From assembly GCA_964406445.1 (NCBI GenBank), contig CAYORU010000004.1, forward strand, positions 114,698 to 178,697: a stretch of 64,000 bases of DNA. Reading direction: 5' to 3'. The notes under the pieces are model-generated. The model saw only the letters and a program-made list of their open reading frames with translations, was not told where the DNA came from and searched no databases. A program made the position numbers and the translations under genes. This stretch comes from SG8-30 sp964406445. Its GTDB lineage: Bacteria > Pseudomonadota > Gammaproteobacteria > Steroidobacterales > Steroidobacteraceae. Positions 34,050-41,746 of the stretch are shown one piece after another (within the stretch, counting starts at the first letter, position 1; each line of letters begins with the position of its first letter).

Positions 34050-34814
34050 ATGCGCATCGTCACCCTCAACTGCAACGGCATCCGATCCGCGGCTCGCAAG
34101 GGGTTGTTCACGTGGCTGCCGCGCCAGCGCGCGGACGTGGTCTGCCTGCAGGAGACCAAGGCGCAGGAGCACCAGCTCGACCCCGCCAGCTTCAGGCCGA
34201 AGGGCTGGCACTGCCACTACTACGACGCGAGGAAGAAGGGCTACGCGGGCGTGGCGATGTTCTCGCGCATCGAGCCGGACGACGTCCTGCGCGGCTTCGC
34301 CGTCGACGAGTTCGACGGCGAGGGTCGCTACCTCGAGGCGCGCTTCGGGCGCCTGTCGGTGGTGTCGGTCTACTTTCCCTCCGGCTCGGCCGGGCCGCAC
34401 CGCCAGGCCTCGAAGTTCCGCTTCCTAGAGGCCTTCCTGCCGTGGCTCGCGAGCCGTCCGCGGGAGCGCGACTACGTGCTCTGCGGCGACTTCAACATCG
34501 CCCACAAGCCCATCGACCTGGAGAACTGGCGCTCGAACCAGAAGAACTCCGGTTTCCTGCCCGAGGAGCGCGCCTGGCTGGACCGGCTGTTCGGCGGCCT
34601 CGGCTGGGTGGACGCCTTCCGCGAGGTGGACCCGCGGCCGCGCCAGTACACCTGGTGGTCCAATCGCGGCCAGGCCTGGGCGAAGAACGTCGGCTGGCGC
34701 CTCGACTACCAGGTCGTCTCGCCGGGCCTCGCGGGCAAGGCGCGGGCGGCGCGGATCTACAAGGACCGGCGCTTCTCCGACCACGCGCCGCTCGTGATGG
34801 ACTACGACCTTTGA
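34050..34814 (+). CDS. xth: Exodeoxyribonuclease III / AP endonuclease
   Basis: 254-residue EEP-fold nuclease acting at abasic sites and 3' blocks. Catalytic features are LNCNGIRSA (Asn7 region), VCLQETKA with the metal Glu, YFPSGSA, CGDFNIAH (Asp/Asn pair), and the C-terminal RLDYQVVSPG and FSDHAPLVMDY (Asp-His). Because these are intact it is likely a real nuclease rather than a Crc-like RNA regulator, which shares this fold and the pyrE neighbourhood. Its stop overlaps the TTG of the next gene (TTGA). Confidence 0.94.
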   Translation: MRIVTLNCNGIRSAARKGLFTWLPRQRADVVCLQETKAQEHQLDPASFRPKGWHCHYYDARKKGYAGVAMFSRIEPDDVLRGFAVDEFDGEGRYLEARFGRLSVVSVYFPSGSAGPHRQASKFRFLEAFLPWLASRPRERDYVLCGDFNIAHKPIDLENWRSNQKNSGFLPEERAWLDRLFGGLGWVDAFREVDPRPRQYTWWSNRGQAWAKNVGWRLDYQVVSPGLAGKARAARIYKDRRFSDHAPLVMDYDL

Positions 34815-36133
34815 GCCGCGCCGCGCCGGCCGGCGGGCCGCTCGCAGCGCTGCGGCCCTACCTCGAGAAGGAGTCGCTGGCCGCCTTCTTCGTCGGCGTG
34901 TCCTCGGGCTTTCCCTACGCGATGATCGGCGCCACGCTCACCACGCGGCTCGCCCAGGACGGCATCGACAAGCGCACCGTCACCGCCTTCACGCTGGCCT
35001 TCCTCGTCTACAACCTCAAGGTCTTCTGGGCCTGGATCGTGGACGGGGTGCGCATCCCGCTGCTCGGCCGCCTCGGCCAGCGCGTGTCCTGGCTGCTGGT
35101 CGCGGGCACCGCGGTGATCGCGGCGGTCGTCAACCTTGCGCTCGTCGATCCCGCCGCCAGCATCCAGGCCACCGTCGTGGCCGCCGTGCTGGTCGGCATC
35201 GCCGGCGCGACCTACGACATCGTGATCGACGCCTACCGCATCGAGACGCTGAAGCCCTACCAGCTCGGCGTCGGCTCGGGCATGTCGCAGTACGGCTGGC
35301 GGATCGGCTCGGCGGCCGCCGGCGCGCTCGCGCTCGTGGTGGCCGGGCGGATGGGCTGGGCCGCGGCCTACATCGCCTGCGCGGCCTTCGCGCTCCCGGC
35401 GATGCTCACCGGCCTGATCGTGGGCGAACCGGCCCGTCACGTGGTCGTGATCGAGAAGCGCGGCTTCGCCGCCGTGTGGAACTCGATCGTCGGCCCCTTC
35501 GTCGAGTTCATGCGCCGCAGCGGCGCCGCGCTCGTGCTCCTGTTCATCCTCGTGCACAAGATCGGCGACACGCTCGCCAACCTCACCTTCCGGCTGCTCT
35601 TCAACGACCTCGGCTACAGCAACGACGAGATCGCCGTCTACGACGTGGCCTTCGGCTTCTGGGCCTACCTCGCCGGCATCTTCGTCGGCGGCATCCTCTA
35701 CACGCGCCTCGGCCTGAAGCGCTCCGTGCTGCTGGCGCTGGTGCTGATGTGCGTGTCGAACCTGAGCTTCGCGCTGCTCGCCGCGGCCGGCCACAGCAAC
35801 CTCGGCCTCGCCGCGGCGATCGGCTTCGAGAACTTCGCGAGCGGCTACGGCGGCGTGGTGGTCGTCGCCTACTTCTCGGCGCTGTGCAACCTGCAGTTCA
35901 CCGCGGTGCAGTACGCGCTGATCTCGGCGGCCGCGAGCGTGCTCGGCCGCGTGCTCACCGGCACGACCGCCGGCGGGCTGATCGAGACGATGGGCTACGT
36001 CAACTTCTACCTGCTGACGACCGTGCTGGCCGTCCCCGGCATCCTGCTATTCTGGTTCATGATGAGGACGGGACTCGTGGACCAGGCGCTCGGCACGGCC
36101 GGCCGCAACGGCGCCGGCAGGCCCGTCGCGTGA
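34811..36133 (+). CDS. AmpG-like MFS permease
   Basis: 440 residues, 12 predicted helices. The N-terminus is LEKESLAAFFVGVSSGFPYAMIGATLTTRLAQDGIDKRTVTAF, the pattern of AmpG-type muropeptide permeases (SSGLP...L..WL...G). WIVDGVRIPLLGRLGQR and YDIVIDAYRIETL (the AmpG D-A-R/Y motif) also fit. It could import anhydro-muropeptides for cell-wall recycling or a related solute; no ampD or nagZ is adjacent. The start is TTG overlapping the exoIII stop; other starts would cut the first helix. Coupled to the Rieske gene by GTGA. Confidence 0.83.
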   Translation: MSRAAPAGGPLAALRPYLEKESLAAFFVGVSSGFPYAMIGATLTTRLAQDGIDKRTVTAFTLAFLVYNLKVFWAWIVDGVRIPLLGRLGQRVSWLLVAGTAVIAAVVNLALVDPAASIQATVVAAVLVGIAGATYDIVIDAYRIETLKPYQLGVGSGMSQYGWRIGSAAAGALALVVAGRMGWAAAYIACAAFALPAMLTGLIVGEPARHVVVIEKRGFAAVWNSIVGPFVEFMRRSGAALVLLFILVHKIGDTLANLTFRLLFNDLGYSNDEIAVYDVAFGFWAYLAGIFVGGILYTRLGLKRSVLLALVLMCVSNLSFALLAAAGHSNLGLAAAIGFENFASGYGGVVVVAYFSALCNLQFTAVQYALISAAASVLGRVLTGTTAGGLIETMGYVNFYLLTTVLAVPGILLFWFMMRTGLVDQALGTAGRNGAGRPVA

Positions 36134-36504
36134 GCCTGGCGCTCGACACGGAGCGGGTGATCTGCTCGCTCGACGAGCTCGGCGCGAAGCCCTGCAGGGC
36201 GTTCAGGCTCGGCGGCGGGCCGTGGCCGCTGTCCGGCTTCGTGGTCCGCAGGGGCGACCGGGTCCATGCCTACCGCAACCGCTGCCCGCATGCCGGCCAT
36301 CCGCTGAACCTCCGGCCGCACGACTTCCTGACGCCCGACGGCTCGATGATCGTCTGCTGCTCGCATGGAGCGCTGTTCGAGATCGCGACCGGCTACTGCG
36401 TGGACGGCCCCTGCGCCGGCCAGTCGCTCGAGCCGCTGCCCGTGGAGCTGCTCGCCGGCCACGTGCTGCTGTCGGCAGGGGTGGAGCTGGCGGACTCCGA
36501 ATGA
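36130..36504 (+). CDS. Small Rieske [2Fe-2S] protein
   Basis: 124 residues consisting of one Rieske domain. The ligands are CPHAGH and CCSHGALF (Cys-X-His ... Cys-X2-His), with the stabilising GYCVDGPC loop behind. There is no membrane anchor or oxygenase domain, so it is a ferredoxin-like soluble protein of the NirD/BphF kind that would pass electrons to an unidentified partner. It overlaps both neighbours (GTGA at the start, ATGA at the end). Confidence 0.9.
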   Translation: MSLALDTERVICSLDELGAKPCRAFRLGGGPWPLSGFVVRRGDRVHAYRNRCPHAGHPLNLRPHDFLTPDGSMIVCCSHGALFEIATGYCVDGPCAGQSLEPLPVELLAGHVLLSAGVELADSE

Positions 36505-37121
36505 TCGACGAGCTGGTCAAGTTCTTCGTGCTGCTGTTCGTCGTGGTCGAGCCGGTCACGCTGGTGCCGGTGTTCGCGACGCTCACGCAGGGCGCGGGCG
36601 ACGCCTACAAGCGCAGGATGTCCTTCAAGGCGGTCGCCGTCTCCGGCGTCGTGCTCGCGCTGTTCGCGCTCGGCGGCGCGGCGTTCATCCGCATGATGGG
36701 CATCAGCATCGACGCCTTCCGCATCGCCGGCGGCGTGATGCTCTTCCTGATCGCGCTGGAGATGGTGTTCGCGCGCGAGTCCGGCACGAAGACGACGTCC
36801 CAGGAGAAGGTCGAGGTCGTGCAGCGCACCGACATCTCGGTCTTCCCGCTGGCCTTCCCCTTCATCGCAGGCCCGGGCGCGCTGGCCACCGTGCTCCTGA
36901 CCTTCGGCACCGCCCGCGACGACCTGCTGCTGACCGCCGGCCTGCTGGCGGTGATCGCCGCCGTGCTCGCCATCACGCTCGCGCTGCTGCTCACCGCGCC
37001 CTGGGTCAACCGGGTGATGGGCGTGACCGGCGCGCACGTCGTCAGCCGGCTCGCCGGCGTGGTGCTCGCGGCGCTCGCGGTCCAGTTCATGATCGACGGC
37101 CTGCGCGGCGCCTTCGGCTGA
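36501..37121 (+). CDS. MarC-family inner-membrane protein
   Basis: 206 residues with six hydrophobic segments. The opening (ELVKFFVLLFVVVEPVTLVPVFATLT) and the central FPLAFPFIAGPGALATVLL are MarC/UPF0056 signatures, and GVTGAHVVSRLAGVVLAALAVQFMIDGL closes the family pattern. The transport function of MarC proteins is not established. Start ATG overlaps the Rieske stop. Confidence 0.92.
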   Translation: MIDELVKFFVLLFVVVEPVTLVPVFATLTQGAGDAYKRRMSFKAVAVSGVVLALFALGGAAFIRMMGISIDAFRIAGGVMLFLIALEMVFARESGTKTTSQEKVEVVQRTDISVFPLAFPFIAGPGALATVLLTFGTARDDLLLTAGLLAVIAAVLAITLALLLTAPWVNRVMGVTGAHVVSRLAGVVLAALAVQFMIDGLRGAFG

Positions 37122-37164
37122 ACCGCGCGGCTCCGACCGGGCCGCGGCCGCGAACGGTCGCGTG

Positions 37165-38706
37165 ATGATCGCCGTCGTCTGGTTCAAGCGCGACCTAAGG
37201 GTCCACGACCATGCGCCGCTCGCCGCTGCAGCGGCGACGGGCCGCCCGGTCCTGCCCCTCTACATCCTCGAGCCGGGCCTGTGGCGCCAGCCGGAGATGG
37301 CCGGCCGCCACTTCGACTTCCTGCGGGAGTGCCTCGCGGACCTCGACGCGGCGCTGGGCCGGCGCGGCGCCCGGCTGGTGGTCCGGATCGGCGAGGCGGT
37401 GGACGTGCTGGCCGCGCTGCACGCGCGCCACGGTATCGCCTCGCTGCACGCCCACGAAGAGACCGGCCTGCTGTGGACCTACGAGCGTGACCGGGCCGTG
37501 CGGCGCTGGGCGCGCTCGGCGGGCGTGCCGGTCCGCGAGGTCGCGCAGCACGGCGTCATCCGCCGCCTCGCCACCCGCGACGGCTGGGCCCGCGCCTGGG
37601 ATGCTTCGATGTCGGCGCCGCGCGTCGCGGCTCCCGCGGCGATCCGCTGCGCCGGGCCGCCGTCCGACGAGCTGCCCGACGCCGCGGCGCTCGGCCTCGC
37701 CGAGGATCCCTGCCCCGGGCGGCAGCGCGGCGGGCGCGCGGCGGCCCTCGAGCGCCTGAGGTCCTTCCTCGAATGCCGCGGTCGCGACTACCGGCGCGCG
37801 ATGTCGAGCCCGGCGGAGGCCTCGGAGGCGTGCTCGCGCATCTCCGCCGACCTCGCGCTCGGCACGCTGTCCATGCGCGAGTCCTTCCAGGCCGCGACCC
37901 GCGCGCTCGGCCGGCACCGCGACGCGGGCGACGCCGGCTACGCGGCCTCGATCCGCTCCTTCGTCAGCCGCCTGCACTGGCACTGCCACTTCATCCAGAA
38001 GCTCGAGGACGAGCCCGGCATCGAGCGGCGCAACATGCATCCCGCGTACGACGGCCTGCGCGCCGAGCCGGCCGACCCGGCCTTGGTCGCCGCGTGGATC
38101 GAGGGCCGGACGGGGTTCCCCTTCGTGGACGCCTGCATGCGCTCGCTGGCCGCGACCGGCTGGCTCAACTTCCGGATGCGCGCCATGGTGATGTCGTTCT
38201 CGAGCTATCACCTCTGGCAGCACTGGCGCGAGCCCGCCGTGGCGCTGGCGCGGCGGTTCACCGACTTCGAGCCGGGGATCCACTTCCCGCAGGCGCAGAT
38301 GCAGTCCGGGACCACCGGCGTCAACACCGCGCGGATCTACAACCCGGTCAAGCAGTCGCGCGACCAGGACCCCGAGGGCGCGTTCATCCGACGCTGGCTG
38401 CCGGAACTCGCCGCGTTGCCGGGCGGCTGGATCCACGAGCCCTGGGCGGCGCCGGCGGGGCTGCTCGCCGCGCAGGGCCTGCGGCTCGGGGAAAACTACC
38501 CGCGGCCGATCGTCGACCATGCGCAGGCCGCGCGCGAGGCGCGCGAGCGCATCCACGCCGTCCGGCGGACGGCGGCGCATCGCCTGACCGCCGACGAGGT
38601 CCAGGACCGGCACGGCAGCCGCCGCGCGGGCCTGCCGGCGACCGGGCGCCGGCCGCGACGGCGCCCGCGCGGCGACGGCGGGCAGGGCACGCTGGGCTTC
38701 GACTAG
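37165..38706 (+). CDS. Photolyase/cryptochrome family protein
   Basis: 513 residues. The N-terminal alpha/beta antenna domain (VVWFKRDLRVHDHAPLAAAAATGRPVLPLYILEP) is followed by the helical FAD domain with ISADLALGTLSMRESF and SRLHWHCHFIQKLEDEP. GFPFVDACMRSLAATGWLNFRMRAMVMSF is the FAD-binding core, and GIHFPQAQMQSGTTGVNTARIYNP follows. These last motifs differ from classic CPD photolyase PhrB (where G(Y/F)P..DA..RQL..TGWMHNRLRM is typical), placing it in a less studied bacterial subgroup. Whether it repairs DNA or signals light is unclear. The C-terminal 60 residues are Arg-rich. A GTG at 37162 is an alternative start. Confidence 0.85.
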   Translation: MIAVVWFKRDLRVHDHAPLAAAAATGRPVLPLYILEPGLWRQPEMAGRHFDFLRECLADLDAALGRRGARLVVRIGEAVDVLAALHARHGIASLHAHEETGLLWTYERDRAVRRWARSAGVPVREVAQHGVIRRLATRDGWARAWDASMSAPRVAAPAAIRCAGPPSDELPDAAALGLAEDPCPGRQRGGRAAALERLRSFLECRGRDYRRAMSSPAEASEACSRISADLALGTLSMRESFQAATRALGRHRDAGDAGYAASIRSFVSRLHWHCHFIQKLEDEPGIERRNMHPAYDGLRAEPADPALVAAWIEGRTGFPFVDACMRSLAATGWLNFRMRAMVMSFSSYHLWQHWREPAVALARRFTDFEPGIHFPQAQMQSGTTGVNTARIYNPVKQSRDQDPEGAFIRRWLPELAALPGGWIHEPWAAPAGLLAAQGLRLGENYPRPIVDHAQAAREARERIHAVRRTAAHRLTADEVQDRHGSRRAGLPATGRRPRRRPRGDGGQGTLGFD

Positions 38707-38741
38707 AATCACGCTCGAAGCGGAAGAAGGAGTGAAGCGCC

Positions 38742-39227
38742 ATGAAGTCCACGGCACCGAGCCTCGACATCGGCATCCCGGAAGCGCAGCGCCAGGCCAT
38801 CGCGGACGGGCTCGCCCGCCTGCTCGCCGACAGCTACACGCTGTACCTCAAGACCCACGCCTTCCACTGGAACGTCGAAGGCCCGATGTTCAATACGCTG
38901 CACGAGATGTTCATGGTGCAGTACACGGAGCTGTGGAACGCGCTCGACCAGATCGCGGAGCGGATCCGCTCTCTCGGTTTCTACGCGCCGGGCACCTACG
39001 CGGACTTCGGCCGGCTGGCCAGCGTGAAGGAGACCGAGGGCGTGCCCGCCGCGCTCGAGATGGTGGCGCTGCTCGTCGCCGGGCACGAGGCGGTGGCCCG
39101 TACCGCGCGCGGCGTGTTCGAGGCGGCCGAGAAGGGCGGCGACGAGGCGACCGCGGACCTGCTGACCCAGCGCCTGTCCGTCCACGAGAAGACCGCGTGG
39201 ATGCTCAGGAGCCTGCTGCGCGGCTGA
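38742..39227 (+). CDS. dps: Dps-family DNA-protection ferritin
   Basis: 161 residues forming the ferritin-like four-helix bundle that assembles as a 12-mer, oxidises iron with peroxide and shields DNA. Ferroxidase ligands are in LKTHAFHWNVEGPMFNTLHEMF and LWNALDQIAERIRSLG (the His, Asp, Glu pattern of Dps). The end HEKTAWMLRSLL is typical. The RBS is AAGAAGGAG. Its position after a photolyase fits a stress-protection neighbourhood. It converges with the dehydrogenase, with 1 nt between stops. Confidence 0.95.
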   Translation: MKSTAPSLDIGIPEAQRQAIADGLARLLADSYTLYLKTHAFHWNVEGPMFNTLHEMFMVQYTELWNALDQIAERIRSLGFYAPGTYADFGRLASVKETEGVPAALEMVALLVAGHEAVARTARGVFEAAEKGGDEATADLLTQRLSVHEKTAWMLRSLLRG

Positions 39228-39228
39228 G

Positions 39229-40182
39229 TCAGTCGACCCGGTTCCTGCGCTCGCCCCTCAGGAAGGCCGCGACGTTCGCGGCGAGTTCGTCGAGGCAGCG
39301 CTGGCGCGACTCGCGCGCGGCCCAGGCCGTGTGCGGGGTCACGATCAGGTTCGGGATGCCCGGCTCGAGCAGCGGGTTGCCGTCCACCGGCGGTTCCTGC
39401 TCGAGCACGTCGATGGCCGCACCGCCGAGGCGCCCTGCGCGCAGCGCGGCCGCGAGCGCGGCGGCGTCCACCAGCGCGCCGCGCGCGGTGTTGATCAGCA
39501 CGGCGTCCGGCTTCATCCGCGCGAGGCGCGACGCGCCGATCAGCCCGCGGGTCGCCGGCGTGAGCGGGCAGTGCAGCGACAGCGCGTCCACCGTGGGCAG
39601 CAGCGCGTCGAGGTCCACGCGGCCCGCGGCCGGCTCGCCGCCTGGCCTGTTCGCCACGACGACGTCCATGCCGAAGGCCTCCGCGACGCGGGCCACGCCG
39701 CGGCCGAGCGCCCCGTAGCCGACGATGCCGAGCCTGCGCCCCGCGAGCTCGCGGATCGGGTAGGGGAAGACCGAGAACTGCGCGGCCCGGGCCCAATGGC
39801 CGCCCTTGGTGAAGGCGTCGTAGTCGGCGAGCCGGTGGGTCAGCGCGAGCAGGGTGGCGAACACGTGCTGCACGACCGAGGGGGTGCAGTAGTCGCGCAG
39901 GTTGCACACCGCGACGCCGCGCTCGCGGGCGGCCGCGACGTCCACGTTGTCCACGCCCGTGGCGGTGAGGCCGATCAGCGCGAGCTGCGGATTGGCCTCG
40001 ATCATGGCGCGCGTGATGCGGCACTTGTTCAGGAGCACGATCCTGCAGCCCGTGATCCGCGACTCCACCTCGGCCTGGGGCGTCTCGCGGTGCAGCGCGA
40101 TGCCCGGCAGCGCCGCTTCCAGCGCGCCCGTGTCGAGATCGCCGGCGTCGACGGTGCCGAGGTCGAGGAAGACGGCGCGCAT
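39229..40182 (-). CDS. D-2-hydroxyacid dehydrogenase (glycerate/hydroxypyruvate reductase type)
   Basis: 317 residues. NAD-binding motif GIVGYGALGRGVARVAEAFG, catalytic Arg in VLINTARGALVD, Glu in GAAIDVLEQEPP, and His in LIVTPHTAWAARE: the complete NAD-dependent D-2-hydroxyacid dehydrogenase set. LLNKCRITRAMIEANPQLALIGLTATGVDNVD resembles HprA-type glycerate dehydrogenases. The substrate cannot be fixed from sequence; hydroxypyruvate/glyoxylate is likeliest. It is divergent from the uracil-DNA glycosylase, 37 nt away. Confidence 0.9.
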   Translation of the reverse strand: MRAVFLDLGTVDAGDLDTGALEAALPGIALHRETPQAEVESRITGCRIVLLNKCRITRAMIEANPQLALIGLTATGVDNVDVAAARERGVAVCNLRDYCTPSVVQHVFATLLALTHRLADYDAFTKGGHWARAAQFSVFPYPIRELAGRRLGIVGYGALGRGVARVAEAFGMDVVVANRPGGEPAAGRVDLDALLPTVDALSLHCPLTPATRGLIGASRLARMKPDAVLINTARGALVDAAALAAALRAGRLGGAAIDVLEQEPPVDGNPLLEPGIPNLIVTPHTAWAARESRQRCLDELAANVAAFLRGERRNRVD

Positions 40183-40219
40183 GCAGGGGCTCCGGCGGAA
40201 AGGCGAATAGAATAACCGC

Positions 40220-40831
40220 ATGACAGTGGCTGGGAACCGCCGCCGGCGCGGCGCGACGGCGCTGGCGGCGCTGCTCGCCGAGGTGCGTGCCTGCCGGATC
40301 TGCGAGCCGCAGCTGCCGCTGGGTCCCCGCCCGATCCTGCGCGCCGCCCCGGGCGCGCGGCTCCTGATCGTCGGCCAGGCGCCCGGCACGCGCGTCCACG
40401 AGACCGGCATCCCCTGGAACGATCCCAGCGGCGACCGGCTGCGCGCCTGGCTCGAGGTGGACCGGGAGACCTTCTACGACGAGTCGCGCATCGCGATCAT
40501 CCCGACCGGGCTGTGCTACCCCGGGCGCAAGGGCGGCGGCGACGCCCCGCCGCGGCCTGAGTGCGCGCCTACCTGGCATCCGCCGCTGCTCGCGCTGCTG
40601 CCCGACGTCGAGTTGATCCTGCTGGTGGGACAGTATGCGCAGGCGCACTACCTTGGCGCGCGGCGCCGGCCCACGCTCGCCGGCACGGTGCAGGCCTTCG
40701 CGGAGTACGGGCCGCGCTACCTGCCGCTCCCGCACCCCTCGCCGCGCAACCAGCGGTGGCTCAAGCGCCACCCCTGGTTCGAGCGCGAGGTCGTTCCGGA
40801 ACTGCGGAACCGTGTGCACTCCCTGGTGTAG
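40220..40831 (+). CDS. Uracil-DNA glycosylase-family protein
   Basis: 203 residues. The active-site motif I is LIVGQAPGTRVHETGIPWNDPSGDRL and motif III is LPLPHPSPRNQRWLK. These are the UDG-superfamily signatures of a widespread proteobacterial group related to families 4/5. Only two of the usual Fe-S cysteines are near the N-terminus (CRICEP), so a cluster is uncertain. With dut nearby it would limit uracil in DNA, but activity in this subgroup is not well established. A dispersed palindrome follows its stop. Confidence 0.87.
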   Translation: MTVAGNRRRRGATALAALLAEVRACRICEPQLPLGPRPILRAAPGARLLIVGQAPGTRVHETGIPWNDPSGDRLRAWLEVDRETFYDESRIAIIPTGLCYPGRKGGGDAPPRPECAPTWHPPLLALLPDVELILLVGQYAQAHYLGARRRPTLAGTVQAFAEYGPRYLPLPHPSPRNQRWLKRHPWFEREVVPELRNRVHSLV

Positions 40832-40850
40832 GCGGAGAACCCGAAACTTC

Positions 40851-40912
40851 AGGGGACATTCGCTTGCAGTTTGCGGCGGAAATGGCCGGCAAACTGCAGG
40901 CGAATGTCCCCT
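40851..40912. repeat. Dispersed GGGGACATTC palindrome, 24-bp arms
   Basis: Arms 40851-40874 (AGGGGACATTCGCTTGCAG plus TTTGC) and 40889-40912 pair with a single mismatch around a 14-nt loop. Located 19 nt after the glycosylase stop and 78 nt before the proposed frdC start. The remaining stretch 40913-40990 shows no gene. Confidence 0.9.
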
Positions 40913-40990
40913 ATAGGCAATCTCCCCATTTCCGGGGCCGGCGGGAGCCGGCCAAAGTTCGGGGGCGTCTGCCCGACCGGCGGGGTCCTC

Positions 40991-41746
40991 TTGCACACCG
41001 CGCCCGCACACCTGCCCGAATCCGCGCCCGCGCGCTGGCCGGCGCGTCTCGACCTCGCGCAGAGCGTCTCCGGCCTGCTGCTCGCCCTGTTCATGTGGGG
41101 CCACATGCTGTTCGTGTCCTCGATCCTGCTCGGCAAGGACGCGATGTGGGCCGTGACGAAGTTCTTCGAGGGTTACTTCTTCCTCGGCGAGGCCCATCCC
41201 TGGATCGTCTCGGTCGTCGTGGCCGTCGTGTTCGTCCTGTTCGTCGCGCACGCGGCGCTGGCGCTGCGCAAGTTCCCGGCGGACTACCGCCAGCACGCCG
41301 CCTTCCGCCGGCATATGCGCGCCATGCGCCACGGCGACACGACCCTGTGGTACTGGCAGGTGGTGACCGGTTTCGCGCTGTTCTTCCTCGCTTCGGCCCA
41401 CCTCTGGCAGATGCTGATGCATCCCGCGGACATCGGCCCCTTCGGCTCCGCGTACCGGGTCTGGTCGCAGGGGCTGTGGCCCTTCTACCTCGTCATGCTG
41501 TTCGCCGTCGAGATCCACGGCGGCGTCGGCCTGTACCGTCTGGCGGTGAAGTGGGGCGTGTTCGACGGCCCGGACGCGGCGCGCAGCCGCCGCCGCCTGC
41601 GCCAGGCCAAGTGGGCGATCACGGCCTTCCTCGTGGCGCTGGGCCTTGCCTCGCTCGCGGCCTACGTCCGCATCGCCCGGGAGTACTCGCCCGCCTACGG
41701 CGAGCGCTACGTCCCGGCCTGGGTGCAGGAAGGCGCCGCGCCGTGA
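40991..41746 (+). CDS. frdC: Fumarate reductase diheme cytochrome b subunit (Wolinella type)
   Basis: Membrane anchor of quinol:fumarate reductase, binding two b hemes and the quinone. 251 residues from TTG 40991 (GGGG five bases before); no ATG precedes the first helix, so the start is uncertain. Five helices carry four axial histidines: MWGHMLF, FVAHAAL, ASAHLWQ and VEIHGGVGLYR. The glutamates that form the E-pathway in Wolinella succinogenes (Glu66, Glu180) have counterparts in VTKFFE and AVEIHGG. LRKFPADYRQ and MRHGDTTLWYWQ are also family features. It is first gene of frdCAB, with a GTGA overlap to frdA. Confidence 0.92.
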   Translation: MHTAPAHLPESAPARWPARLDLAQSVSGLLLALFMWGHMLFVSSILLGKDAMWAVTKFFEGYFFLGEAHPWIVSVVVAVVFVLFVAHAALALRKFPADYRQHAAFRRHMRAMRHGDTTLWYWQVVTGFALFFLASAHLWQMLMHPADIGPFGSAYRVWSQGLWPFYLVMLFAVEIHGGVGLYRLAVKWGVFDGPDAARSRRRLRQAKWAITAFLVALGLASLAAYVRIAREYSPAYGERYVPAWVQEGAAP

